Source: an uncultured Monoglobus sp. (GTDB lineage Bacteria > Bacillota > Clostridia > Monoglobales > Monoglobaceae). From it: DNA of 64,000 nucleotides. Of the stretch, positions 34,164-42,230 are shown piece after piece. A model generated the notes under the pieces. The model ran no database searches. It was not told the DNA's origin and saw only the letters and a program-made list of their open reading frames with translations. The DNA lies in the NCBI GenBank assembly GCA_947630505.1, contig CANRHV010000001.1:62001-126000 (forward strand). The letters are read 5' to 3'. The number at the start of each line of letters is the position of its first letter. The stretch's first letter is position 1. The position numbers and the translations under genes are program-made.

Positions 34164-34574
34164 GTAGTTGCATACCGAAAACCCTAAAGGTTGGTTGCCC
34201 GATTTTTGTTAGAGTTTTGCGGGTTAATAAATTTAAAACTCTACAAATATTTTGCCCTCATTTGAAATGACGGCAGCGATGATAAGTAAAGTGGCGTAAT
34301 GGATAGCGCGAACACCCGTTAAGTGTTTATTATAGGTTCAAATCCTATCTTTACATAATAAAACAGCATACTCACTGTGACCCGCAGTGCAGAGAGATGG
34401 GTTATAAAGAGTAAAATTTAAACTCAAAAACTCAAACAGCAATATTCAAACATTAAACTGTATATCTCTTAAAATTCGTGCATTAAACCTGAACGCTTTA
34501 CAAAATCCTTGGTCAAATGTTAGCAGCGCAATCAACGTAGCTTTGGGTGAGCATCAAGGCAGGTATGTAACTAC
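34164..34574 (+). ncRNA. large structured RNA, ROOL/GOLLD-like
   Basis: A gene-free 411-nt stretch closed by nested long-range helices: P1 34164-34176 with 34562-34574 (13 bp, one G-U), P2 34181-34189 with 34541-34548 (8 bp, one bulge), P3 34190-34197 with 34529-34536 (8 bp, one G-U) and P4 34259-34265 with 34513-34519 (7 bp). Inside are a 9-bp hairpin (34210-34218/34235-34243) and a tRNA-like fold (34285-34356). Size, phage setting and the embedded tRNA-like unit fit ROOL or GOLLD RNAs, but I cannot run a covariance search. The strand is assumed from neighbours. Confidence 0.65.
34285..34356 (+). tRNA. tRNA-like fold, anticodon GTT (Asn-like)
   Basis: Cloverleaf of 72 nt: acceptor AGTAAAG/CTTTACA with a first-pair A-A mismatch, D-stem GCGT/GCGC, anticodon stem AACAC/GTGTT with loop CCGTTAA, T-stem ATAGG/CCTAT with loop TTCAAAT. 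Position 33 is C instead of the universal U, and CCA is not encoded. These defects and its place inside the structured RNA suggest a tRNA mimic or a decayed tRNA. Confidence 0.45.
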
Positions 34575-34667
34575 TTTATATAGATTTCATTTTTTCATAT
34601 CCAAAACAATTAACTTAAAACAAAACTAACTCACAAAATTTTTGCGTCGCCTGTAGGAGGAAACAAA

Positions 34668-34805
34668 GTGTATGATGTTTTGAATATATGCCGTTATGTG
34701 ATTATATATAGCAATAAACGCAGCTACGGCGTGTCCAATTTGAAACTTCAAAAACTGTTGTACCTCATACAGGCGATTGTCTTATGCCGACAGGGATTAT
34801 TTTAG
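34668..34805 (+). pseudogene. truncated Panacea/DUF4065 (SocA-like) gene
   Basis: 45 codons from a GTG after GGAGG: YDVLNICRYVIIYSN ... NLKLQKLLYLIQAIVLC matches the start of DUF4065/Panacea-domain proteins (about 150-190 aa, antitoxins of various toxin-antitoxin pairs). A stop cuts it after the first helices and no toxin partner is adjacent. Probably a remnant. Confidence 0.7.
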
Positions 34806-34826
34806 CGAGAGGTGTGAACATAACCA

Positions 34827-35069
34827 ATGAAACCCAGACTTTTCATAAAAAACCTACCCGAATACACGGGTGATCTTGACATCAGACTATCGGACTACAG
34901 TATTTCTGAAGACGAATACAACCGTGTTGAGATTTACAAGCAGATTGACTCAGATAGCCAACCGATATTGCTTGGTGGTATAGATGATGTTTACAACGAC
35001 CCAGACTCTCCGCTATATCATAATGAAATGTTAAGGTTTATCAAGTGCAGAGTAAGGAAACAAATATGA
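34827..35069 (+). CDS. hypothetical protein
   Basis: 80 aa, acidic and polar, with no recognised domain. It lies 21 nt after the Panacea remnant, with GAGAGGTG upstream. Confidence 0.55.
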   Translation: MKPRLFIKNLPEYTGDLDIRLSDYSISEDEYNRVEIYKQIDSDSQPILLGGIDDVYNDPDSPLYHNEMLRFIKCRVRKQI

Positions 35070-35079
35070 AAAATATGAA

Positions 35080-35802
35080 TTGACAGATGAAACGATGGAG
35101 TATGACGGACACACACTACACAGGATACGGGCGCTTAGAGATTTTGGCGATGTCAAAGCGGGAGATTTGGGCGGTTGGATTGAAAGTGAAGATAATCTTG
35201 ATCCAGATAAAGACGCTTGGGTGTATGATAACGCAAAAGTTATGGATTCGGCACGCGTTGAGAAATATGCAAGAGTCTGGGGAATGGCATGTATTAAAGA
35301 TAATGCAATAGTAAGTGGTGCAAGTTGGGTAAAAGATAATGCACTTGTACTAAATAATGCACGCGTTGATGCTATATCTTTGATTAAAGGTCATGCAAGG
35401 GTTGTTGGCAACGCTTATGTGCGCAATTCTTCCATTATGGGAGAAGCTTATATTGCTGATTCGGCAAAGATAACGTGTGGATGTTATATTCTTGGCAATA
35501 CATGTGTCTGTGGGGATAGTATAGTAACTGACAGTAAAGTACATGGCTGTGCTCGTTTGTGTAACTCTGCTGAAATTTTAAACAGCGGTGATTATATTTG
35601 CATTGATGGTATCGGCTCACGCCTATCTGCCACAACAGCATTTCGTGACAAAGAACTTGGTATAGCAATATCATGTGGATGTTTCCTTGGTAATTTATCA
35701 GAGTTTAAGAAATGCGTCATAGAAACTCACGGTGACAACAAATATGCCAAAGAGTATTTGGCGCTTATAGATATAATCAAAGCACATTTTGAAATCAGTT
35801 AA
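35080..35802 (+). CDS. left-handed beta-helix (hexapeptide-like) protein, YdcK-type
   Basis: 240 aa, TTG at 35080 or ATG at 35095. After GDLGGWIESEDNL come many short repeats of the kind DNAKVMDSARV, DNALVLNNARV, GHARVVGNAYV: about 12 rungs with A/V and N/D at fixed positions, typical of single-stranded beta-helices in phage YdcK-like proteins. No acyltransferase residues are evident. Structural or surface-binding role inferred. Confidence 0.72.
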   Translation: MTDETMEYDGHTLHRIRALRDFGDVKAGDLGGWIESEDNLDPDKDAWVYDNAKVMDSARVEKYARVWGMACIKDNAIVSGASWVKDNALVLNNARVDAISLIKGHARVVGNAYVRNSSIMGEAYIADSAKITCGCYILGNTCVCGDSIVTDSKVHGCARLCNSAEILNSGDYICIDGIGSRLSATTAFRDKELGIAISCGCFLGNLSEFKKCVIETHGDNKYAKEYLALIDIIKAHFEIS

Positions 35803-35842
35803 AATAAGTATTTGAACGACTAATATTAGGAGGATAAAACAA

Positions 35843-36481
35843 ATGAAAACAGTTATCATGGGACAACATATTGTCCACAAATATAAGGTGAATAGTAATC
35901 TCAAAGATATTATAGGTGATAACGGCGAAACGAAAGCGGTGTTTATCGCAAAGCCCGCTATCGAGATAACCGACGAAATTGCCGATGAGCAGATTTGCGA
36001 GTTTGATGGTGAAATTAAATTTAACAGCAATAGCGGGGCTTATCTCTCATCATTGTACGCCAGAATCGTAACCATAGATGGTAAGATGTGTTTGGTCTTA
36101 CGCACGGAGTTTGAAGTCACTACCCAGACCGAGACAGTCTACACCGACAAGGTGATAAGCGAGACGGATGAATACAAAGACATCTCAGAAGCTGAGCTCG
36201 ACGATCTTCTTAAAAAATACAACAAACAAATCATCGAAAGCGACGAAAAAATGCTTAAATATTGCAAACTCTACAATCTCACGCCCGAAGACACCGACTG
36301 CGAAGAATTGTTTAAAGAGGTTTATGAGGGGTATAAGTTTGAGATTGACGATAAAGGCAACTTGTCTCCCCAAGCAATTTCAAAGGTACAAGAGTTTGCT
36401 ACCACTTCGACCATTACAATACCCAGTGGTAAGATTCACTGGTCAAGTGATGGTATGAGAGCCACATTGTCTGGCAGTTAA
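35843..36481 (+). CDS. hypothetical protein
   Basis: 212 aa. Mixed N-terminal domain and a charged helical segment (EAELDDLLKKYNKQIIESDEK). AGGAGG lies upstream. Unrecognised. It directly precedes the dUTPase gene. Confidence 0.6.
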   Translation: MKTVIMGQHIVHKYKVNSNLKDIIGDNGETKAVFIAKPAIEITDEIADEQICEFDGEIKFNSNSGAYLSSLYARIVTIDGKMCLVLRTEFEVTTQTETVYTDKVISETDEYKDISEAELDDLLKKYNKQIIESDEKMLKYCKLYNLTPEDTDCEELFKEVYEGYKFEIDDKGNLSPQAISKVQEFATTSTITIPSGKIHWSSDGMRATLSGS

Positions 36482-36492
36482 GGAGAACATAC

Positions 36493-37059
36493 ATGACAGA
36501 ATTATATACATTCATATTATGGGTCACGGCATTTGTGGTCTCTCTCATAGCACTAGTAATTGTTGACCGTAAACCTGTGATAAAATTCCGTCTCGCTTCC
36601 AAATATGTAACGCTCCCGACCAAACGCGACGAGGACGCAGGATATGACATATATCCGCATTTTAAAGACCTTAGTTTAGTGATACCTCCCCACAAAACAG
36701 CACTAATCCCCACAGGTCTTTACAGTGTAATTCCTAAAGGTTATTATATGCAGCTTAAAGAGCGTAGCAGTACAGGAAGTAAGACCGTTATTCAACAGGC
36801 AGGCGTTATAGATTCGGGCTATAGAGGCGAGTGGAAGGTGCCCATAACCAACGGTGGAACCAAACCTCTTATTATAGCCAAATTTCCCGAAGATTTTGAT
36901 AGCACTATGACAACGATTTTGCCCTATAACAAAGCAATTTGTCAGGCAACTCTTGAGAGAGTTCACCCGTCAAAGATTAAACGCATTAGCTCGGTTGCGT
37001 TTGCTAAATGCTGCAACACAGAGAGGGGAGAGGGTGGTTTTGGCTCTTCCGGCAAATGA
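36493..37059 (+). CDS. dut: dUTPase with N-terminal membrane anchor
   Basis: 188 aa. The five trimeric dUTPase motifs are present: DAGYDIYP (I), KERSSTGSK (II), GVIDSGYRGE (III), AICQATLERV (IV) and ERGEGGFGSSGK (V). It hydrolyses dUTP to dUMP, keeping uracil out of DNA and feeding dTMP synthesis. Residues about 4-24 (FILWVTAFVVSLIALVIV) form a transmembrane helix absent from ordinary dUTPases (about 140-150 aa). AAGGAG lies upstream, so the long start is credible. Confidence 0.92.
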   Translation: MTELYTFILWVTAFVVSLIALVIVDRKPVIKFRLASKYVTLPTKRDEDAGYDIYPHFKDLSLVIPPHKTALIPTGLYSVIPKGYYMQLKERSSTGSKTVIQQAGVIDSGYRGEWKVPITNGGTKPLIIAKFPEDFDSTMTTILPYNKAICQATLERVHPSKIKRISSVAFAKCCNTERGEGGFGSSGK

Positions 37060-37381
37060 ACAAAGAGAAAAATTAAATGTAAGACTAAATCATAAACGCT
37101 TGTACTGTCCGTTTTGTGAATCTCAAGTAATGGTGCCAAATCTGTTTGGCAAAATCAATGATCTGTATAACAGAACCAAAAGGCACACGGCTTATCAACC
37201 CGATTATAAGGGTGTACGGATAGACTTATATGCTCACTGCGACGAGTGTGATAAGGATTTGACTTATTGGATTGACTGCCATAACAATGCCAAGCTTGGG
37301 TTTACGGCGGACGTGTACAAAGTGGAAAGCAGAAAGAAAGGAAATGATAAATTTGCATACAGAAGAAAAAACAATATTTGA
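37040..37381 (+). CDS. hypothetical zinc-binding protein
   Basis: 113 aa from a TTG after GGGGAG, overlapping the end of dut. YCPFCESQV and HCDECDKDL give two CxxC pairs, a probable zinc ribbon. Longer in-frame readings run back into dut and are not used. Confidence 0.6.
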   Translation: MALPANEQREKLNVRLNHKRLYCPFCESQVMVPNLFGKINDLYNRTKRHTAYQPDYKGVRIDLYAHCDECDKDLTYWIDCHNNAKLGFTADVYKVESRKKGNDKFAYRRKNNI

Positions 37382-37619
37382 TAACATTTTTTTGGATAGG
37401 ATTGTTGACGCCAACGCTTTTGTAGAACTGATGGGAACAATCCCGAATGACGTGAACGCAATTAGCGGCAATTACGTTGTTAACGGCAAATCAATACTCG
37501 GTCTGTGTAGTCTGAATCTGTGCCAGCCCATTCGCGTAGAAATCAACGGCAAGGTTGATAAGGAGTTTAGCGATAAGGTTATGGCGTTTAAAAAGCCGTT
37601 GGTAAAAGATAACGATTAA
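37344..37619 (+). CDS. HPr-like small protein lacking the catalytic His
   Basis: About 91 aa. The VDANAFVELMGTI ... GNYVVNGKSILGLCSLNL ... IRVEINGK pattern matches the HPr (PTS phosphocarrier) fold. The position of the active His15 and its surrounding motif are not conserved, so a structural or regulatory role is likelier than phosphotransfer. The start overlaps the previous gene. Confidence 0.6.
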   Translation: MINLHTEEKTIFDNIFLDRIVDANAFVELMGTIPNDVNAISGNYVVNGKSILGLCSLNLCQPIRVEINGKVDKEFSDKVMAFKKPLVKDND

Positions 37620-37636
37620 CAGGAGGCGTGGTATAA

Positions 37637-37939
37637 TTGAACATTAAAGTTGAAAAGCACCGTGATATATGCGATGAGCTTAATCAGATATACGAGCGCA
37701 AGAACCACGATTACGGCGACAGTTTCCATAAAAGCTGGGTAGAAGAAGGAATGGCGATGCCACGAATAAGGCTCGGCGATAAGTTTAACCGTTTCAAGAC
37801 CCTGACCCTCAACACCAATTCACAAGACGCTGATGCTCAACGGGTCAAAGACGAGTCGATCAGAGACACGCTGCTTGACCTTGCCAATTACGCCATCATG
37901 ACAATAATGGAATTGGACGAAACGAGGGCGAACACATGA
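37637..37939 (+). CDS. Nmad1 / DUF1599 protein
   Basis: 100 aa from a TTG after AGGAGG. YERKNHDYGDSFHKSW, RIRLGDKFNRFKTL and IRDTLLDLANYAIMTIMEL are the hallmarks of DUF1599 (nucleotide modification associated domain 1) phage proteins. Proposed to act in modified-nucleotide metabolism; activity unproven. Confidence 0.82.
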   Translation: MNIKVEKHRDICDELNQIYERKNHDYGDSFHKSWVEEGMAMPRIRLGDKFNRFKTLTLNTNSQDADAQRVKDESIRDTLLDLANYAIMTIMELDETRANT

Positions 37940-38475
37940 GACGTAAATTTAATATTGCAACAGTGATTGTTTTTCCCGTATTTATAACGATGTTGATTAT
38001 AGGCGGAATTTTACGGATCAAAGAGTTGTATATTAATGGATTTAACTTTGCCGATGTATGTGATCTTGTGATTTGTTTCTTGATTATTATATTAGACACA
38101 GTTGTACTTATAACAACTTTGCGTGATTTGATATACAAAACCCAATCAAAACCTAATTTTATCTACCTGAGCCACCCATACGGCGGTGACGAGGCTAATC
38201 TCCGTAAATGCGCTACAATATACAAGAAACTGCAACCCGAACTTTACGAGAGCAAAGGACAAGTCTTGTTATCCCCACTTCAATCATGCGGTTGTCTGTA
38301 TAACGATATGAGCTATGAAAACGGACTGTCACTTAGTATGGAACTGCTCAAAATGTGTAGCGAAATATGGATATGCCCCGGTTGGGAAAACAGTGAAGGT
38401 TGTCGCCGCGAAAGAGACTACGCCTACGAGCATGGTATAACAGTACGGTATTTAAGGGAGGATGAATTGTGCTAA
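37936..38475 (+). CDS. membrane-anchored DUF4406 (deoxyribosyltransferase-like) protein
   Basis: 179 aa overlapping the previous gene by 4 nt. Two transmembrane helices (about 8-27 and 38-58) precede a DUF4406 domain: FIYLSHPYGGDEANLRKC ... EIWICPGWENSEGCRRERDYA, a fold related to nucleoside 2-deoxyribosyltransferases. Possible nucleotide salvage at the membrane, paralleling the anchored dUTPase. Confidence 0.75.
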   Translation: MRRKFNIATVIVFPVFITMLIIGGILRIKELYINGFNFADVCDLVICFLIIILDTVVLITTLRDLIYKTQSKPNFIYLSHPYGGDEANLRKCATIYKKLQPELYESKGQVLLSPLQSCGCLYNDMSYENGLSLSMELLKMCSEIWICPGWENSEGCRRERDYAYEHGITVRYLREDELC

Positions 38476-38909
38476 CCATACGTCCCATTCATCTTAAAGA
38501 AGCAAACGCTTTTGTGAAGAACTATCACAGACATAATTTACCCACTGTAGGAGGAAAATTTGCAATTAGTTGTTACGAAAATGACCGATTGTGTGGTGTT
38601 GCAATATGTGGACGTCCAACAGCAAGAAAACTTGATGACGGAGTTACTCTTGAAATCTATAGAAACTGTACAGATGGGACTCGTAATGCGTGTAGTAAAT
38701 TGTATGGTGCGTGTGTAAGGATTGCTAAAAACATGGGTTATAAAAAGGTTGTTACCTATATTTTAGAATCCGAAAATGGCGCCAGTGTTAAAGCCAGTAA
38801 TTTTGTCAATGAAGGAAAAGCAGGTGCACTGGCACAAACGGGAGCACGCCAGCAAAAATATAGGGTAGCTCCAATGGAATATAAAAAACGATATACATAT
38901 TATTTGTGA
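38469..38909 (+). CDS. XF1762-family GNAT-like acetyltransferase
   Basis: 146 aa from a GTG 7 nt after GGAGG. IHLKEANAFVKNYHRHN, GVAICGRPTARKLDDG, LEIYRNCTDGTRNACSKLYGA and KKVVTYILESENGASVKA match the XF1762/N-acetyltransferase-like family of phages. Substrate unknown. Confidence 0.78.
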   Translation: MLTIRPIHLKEANAFVKNYHRHNLPTVGGKFAISCYENDRLCGVAICGRPTARKLDDGVTLEIYRNCTDGTRNACSKLYGACVRIAKNMGYKKVVTYILESENGASVKASNFVNEGKAGALAQTGARQQKYRVAPMEYKKRYTYYL

Positions 38910-38947
38910 TAAGATTTAACACGGTATTTAAGAGAGGATGAGTTAAC

Positions 38948-39244
38948 ATGAAAAACAAGATAATTGTACCGCTTTATTTTACAGGTGTGTTGATCACATT
39001 GATTTTTCCTGCTGTCATATTAAACGTATGCGTGTCACATTTACTCGCCGCAGGATTTTCGTTTACATATTTATGTTACGCAATATGCTCGGTCATAATT
39101 GAAATAACATTTGTGTCCACATTGCATCTTGGGTGGTATCTTATCTCTCTTATTGCAACCCACGAACAAGGATATGAACCACATGTCAAATCGTGTACAA
39201 CCAAAGATTGTAGTTGTGAAAATATGGGCAAGGAGGAAAATTAA
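38948..39244 (+). CDS. two-span membrane protein with Cys tail
   Basis: 98 aa with two hydrophobic helices (about 5-33 and 36-70) and a tail containing CTTKDCSC. Immediately followed by the glutaredoxin-like gene with no gap. No family recognised. Confidence 0.6.
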   Translation: MKNKIIVPLYFTGVLITLIFPAVILNVCVSHLLAAGFSFTYLCYAICSVIIEITFVSTLHLGWYLISLIATHEQGYEPHVKSCTTKDCSCENMGKEEN

Positions 39245-39457
39245 ATGCTGAAATTATACACTACACATTGTCCTGCATGTGAAATTATCAGGACAATGCT
39301 TGATAACAACAATATAGACTATGAAATTATTGACGATGAGGACAAAGTTTTTGAGACTGCTCAGAAATATAACATGACCCACATGCCGTTTGCTGTGGCT
39401 GACGACAAAGTATTATCCTCGTCCGAGATCAAGGATTATATACAAACAAAAATTTAA
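39245..39457 (+). CDS. glutaredoxin/NrdH-like redox protein
   Basis: 70 aa with the redox motif TTHCPACEI (CPAC), cis-Pro region THMPFAV and a thioredoxin-type beta-alpha pattern. Placed 20 nt before nrdD, it may supply electrons to ribonucleotide reduction. Class III enzymes usually use formate, so its true partner is uncertain. Confidence 0.78.
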   Translation: MLKLYTTHCPACEIIRTMLDNNNIDYEIIDDEDKVFETAQKYNMTHMPFAVADDKVLSSSEIKDYIQTKI

Positions 39458-39477
39458 ACAACAGGAGAAGTGATGTA

Positions 39478-41379
39478 ATGTATCATAAGACAACGTATGA
39501 CACAAATTTTGATGACTTGTATATGCACCTGCGGAGCAAATATCCCGATAAACTCTTTGATTTAGAGGGGATAGGAAAGCAAACAGATATGGGCAAATTC
39601 AGTAAGGCATTTTTCAGTTCAACCACTACGGCGGATACGTCCGTGGACGCTAACAGCAATGTAGACGATCATACCGTAGTCGCATACGAGAACGAGCTAC
39701 CCAAGCCTTATATGCGTCTTAATTCTCTTTATTTAATATGGAAAGACGGCAGACATTTGTTTTCGCGAGCATGGGCTGACGAGATGGTTGAGGCTGAGTT
39801 GTCGGGTGCTATTTACATAAATGATTTGTCAAATGTTCAAAAACCATATTGCTACAATTTCAGTACATACGACGTTATGGCTAAAGGCTTGCCGTTTGTC
39901 AATAAGGTAAACTCCCTGCCTGCCAAGCACTTGAACAGTTTTTGCGGACAAATGGTTCATTTCACCTCGTATGCAAGCAACCAAATCATGGGAGCCGTAG
40001 GTCTTGCTGATTTGCTGATAGTTATGAGCTATTACGTTAAAAAAGAATTTGACGAGAATCCCGACGTACCCAAAGATTATATATGGAGAAACGTCAAACA
40101 GGAAATGCAATCGCTTATATATTCTATGAACCAACCTTTCAGAGGAGGACTGCAATCAGGTTTCTATAATGTATCAATATTTGACAGTGAGTTTCTTGAC
40201 ACAATGCTCCCCGATTATATATTCCCCGACGGCAGCAACCCCGACAAACAACTGGTTCAAAAGCTTCAGGAAATGTTTATTGGCCTGATGAACGAGACTC
40301 TTGAAACCTCGCCTGTCACATTTCCCGTAACAACAGCCACATTCTGCGTAGACGAAGAACGCAACGTCAAAGACAAAGGTTTCCTTGAATTTATTTCAAA
40401 GAAAAATCAGAAATGGGGCTTTATGAACATATACGGCGGAGAAAGTTCAACGCTCAGCTCGTGCTGTCGTCTGCGTTCCGATAAAAACAACAGATATTTG
40501 GGATATGTTAATTCATTTGGTAGCGGTGGTACGCAAATAGGCTCGTTCGGCGTGGTAACGCTCAACCTTCCTCATATTGCACTTATATCCAAAGACGAGA
40601 AAGAATTTGAGGACAACCTTCTTCACTATGCGGATATGGCTATCAAAATAAACCATGTCAAGAGATACTTACTTAAAAAGCGCATATCTATTCACGGACT
40701 TCCCCTCTACGACCACGGATTTATGGATTTGCAAAAACAGTACGCAACCATAGGCTTGTGCGGCGTTTACGAGTGCTTACAAGTTATGGGTTATGATATT
40801 AAATCAGCCGAGGGTCAACAGTTCTGCTATAAGATATTCTCTATGCTTAACGATATAAACGACAAGGCTGATAACAAATACGAGTACGCTCACAATCTTG
40901 AGCAGACGCCCTCCGAGAACTCAGCTATTAAAATGGCGGCAAAGGACAAGCTTCTCGGACTGCAAGATGAATATGAGCTGTATTCCAATCAATTTATCCC
41001 TCTGCAAGTTACGGCTAATATGCTTGAGAGAATTGATTTGCAGGGTAAGTTTGATAGTCAGTTCTCAGGCGGCAGCATCCTACACTTAAACGTAGATGAC
41101 AGAATAGAAGATTATCACGACAGTATGAATCTGACCGAGGCCGCAATTAAGGCGGGCTGTGTGTACTTCGCAGTGAACTATAATATTCAGCGATGCGAGA
41201 ATGGGCACATGTCCGTCGGCAAGAATGAAAATTGTCCTATTTGCGGTAAGCCTATAACGAACAACTTTATTAGAGTGGTAGGATTTTTGGTTGACGTCAA
41301 AAACTTCCATAAGGTAAGGCGCGAACACGATTATCCCAACAGGCAGTTCTATCATTCAATTAAAAACCCGTCACTATGA
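39478..41379 (+). CDS. nrdD: anaerobic ribonucleoside-triphosphate reductase
   Basis: 633 aa glycyl-radical enzyme. The C-terminal zinc site is CENGHMSVGKNENCPICGKP, followed by FIRVVGFLVD, where the radical Gly is expected. The body contains GGESSTLSSCCRLRSD, with the active-site Cys region. Converts NTPs to dNTPs without oxygen; requires activation by NrdG, the next gene. No ATP-cone domain is visible at the N-terminus, so allosteric control may be reduced. Confidence 0.9.
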   Translation: MYHKTTYDTNFDDLYMHLRSKYPDKLFDLEGIGKQTDMGKFSKAFFSSTTTADTSVDANSNVDDHTVVAYENELPKPYMRLNSLYLIWKDGRHLFSRAWADEMVEAELSGAIYINDLSNVQKPYCYNFSTYDVMAKGLPFVNKVNSLPAKHLNSFCGQMVHFTSYASNQIMGAVGLADLLIVMSYYVKKEFDENPDVPKDYIWRNVKQEMQSLIYSMNQPFRGGLQSGFYNVSIFDSEFLDTMLPDYIFPDGSNPDKQLVQKLQEMFIGLMNETLETSPVTFPVTTATFCVDEERNVKDKGFLEFISKKNQKWGFMNIYGGESSTLSSCCRLRSDKNNRYLGYVNSFGSGGTQIGSFGVVTLNLPHIALISKDEKEFEDNLLHYADMAIKINHVKRYLLKKRISIHGLPLYDHGFMDLQKQYATIGLCGVYECLQVMGYDIKSAEGQQFCYKIFSMLNDINDKADNKYEYAHNLEQTPSENSAIKMAAKDKLLGLQDEYELYSNQFIPLQVTANMLERIDLQGKFDSQFSGGSILHLNVDDRIEDYHDSMNLTEAAIKAGCVYFAVNYNIQRCENGHMSVGKNENCPICGKPITNNFIRVVGFLVDVKNFHKVRREHDYPNRQFYHSIKNPSL

Positions 41380-41395
41380 CACAAGGAGAACATCA

Positions 41396-42112
41396 ATGAA
41401 TTTATTGGGAACACAATATACACTCAAAAACAAAGCGTATGAAATTTACTTAGCAGGTTGTGGCAGACCCTCGCATTGCGAGGGCTGTCATAATCCCGAA
41501 TCGTGGGATTTTAACGCAGGAACAAAGATAACGAACAACACCATTGAGAACATTTCCGCAGAGATAAACAGCCATGCCGATTTGGTTGAAAATATCTGGA
41601 TTTTAGGCGGCGAACCTCTCGATCAGCCGTTAGACAGTTTTCTGTATTTTATGGTGAATTTGCTGACAGATACTAACTGTAAGATTTGGTTGTTTACGGG
41701 CTATGATTTAGATACGGCAGTCTCTAAACTGTTAGAGAGAAATTCGATAGGTATGTGTCGTCTGCTTTGTGTTGACTACTTGAAATACGGTGCATATAAA
41801 CCTGAACTTACTGTCAATAACCACATTGAGCATGGCATACAACTCGCAAGTAGCAACCAACATATCATGACACTTGTGGAAATAGAAGAATATATTGAGA
41901 ACAAATTAAATCCGCACACGCAAATTAAACTAAACAGCAACAAAGAACTCGTGAGCCAAATACAGGAAAAGCTCAAACAAAACGGCGGCTATTGCCCATG
42001 CGTCCCCAAATACCTATGGAACGCCGACACCAAATGTCCCTGCAAAGAGTTCAGAGAAATGGAAGAAGGCGAGTGCAACTGCGGATTATATATCAAGACA
42101 CCGAAAGGGTGA
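41396..42112 (+). CDS. nrdG: NrdG activase fused to FTR-like catalytic domain
   Basis: 238 aa. Residues 1-160 are a radical-SAM NrdG (AGCGRPSHCEGCHNPESWDF, then IWILGGEPLDQ). Its cluster motif is CX5CX2C instead of CX3CX2C. The C-terminal about 80 aa (IKLNSNKELVSQIQ ... GGYCPCVPKYL ... KCPCKEFR ... ECNCGLYIK) match the ferredoxin-thioredoxin reductase catalytic fold, with CPC, CPC and CxC motifs for a 4Fe-4S cluster plus disulfide. The fusion could deliver electrons for radical formation or link activation to redox state. Confidence 0.85.
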   Translation: MNLLGTQYTLKNKAYEIYLAGCGRPSHCEGCHNPESWDFNAGTKITNNTIENISAEINSHADLVENIWILGGEPLDQPLDSFLYFMVNLLTDTNCKIWLFTGYDLDTAVSKLLERNSIGMCRLLCVDYLKYGAYKPELTVNNHIEHGIQLASSNQHIMTLVEIEEYIENKLNPHTQIKLNSNKELVSQIQEKLKQNGGYCPCVPKYLWNADTKCPCKEFREMEEGECNCGLYIKTPKG

Positions 42113-42116
42113 ATGT

Positions 42117-42215
42117 ATGAAGAAAAGATTGATACCAATAACAATTGGACTATTGTCGGGTGTACTGACGTATGTACTTGTGACGACTATCATTAAATTG
42201 TTTTGTATTATATAA
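42117..42215 (+). CDS. 32-aa transmembrane micropeptide
   Basis: MKKRLIPITIGLLSGVLTYV and a hydrophobic end: one membrane span with a positive N-terminus. It lies 4 nt after nrdG. SD is weak (AAAGGGTG). Possibly translated by coupling. Confidence 0.45.
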   Translation: MKKRLIPITIGLLSGVLTYVLVTTIIKLFCII

Positions 42216-42230
42216 AGAACGGAGAAAATA

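Noticed and set aside
35435-35674. Minus-strand frame opposite the beta-helix gene
   Set aside because: Shadow of repeated codons in the beta-helix. No start signals.
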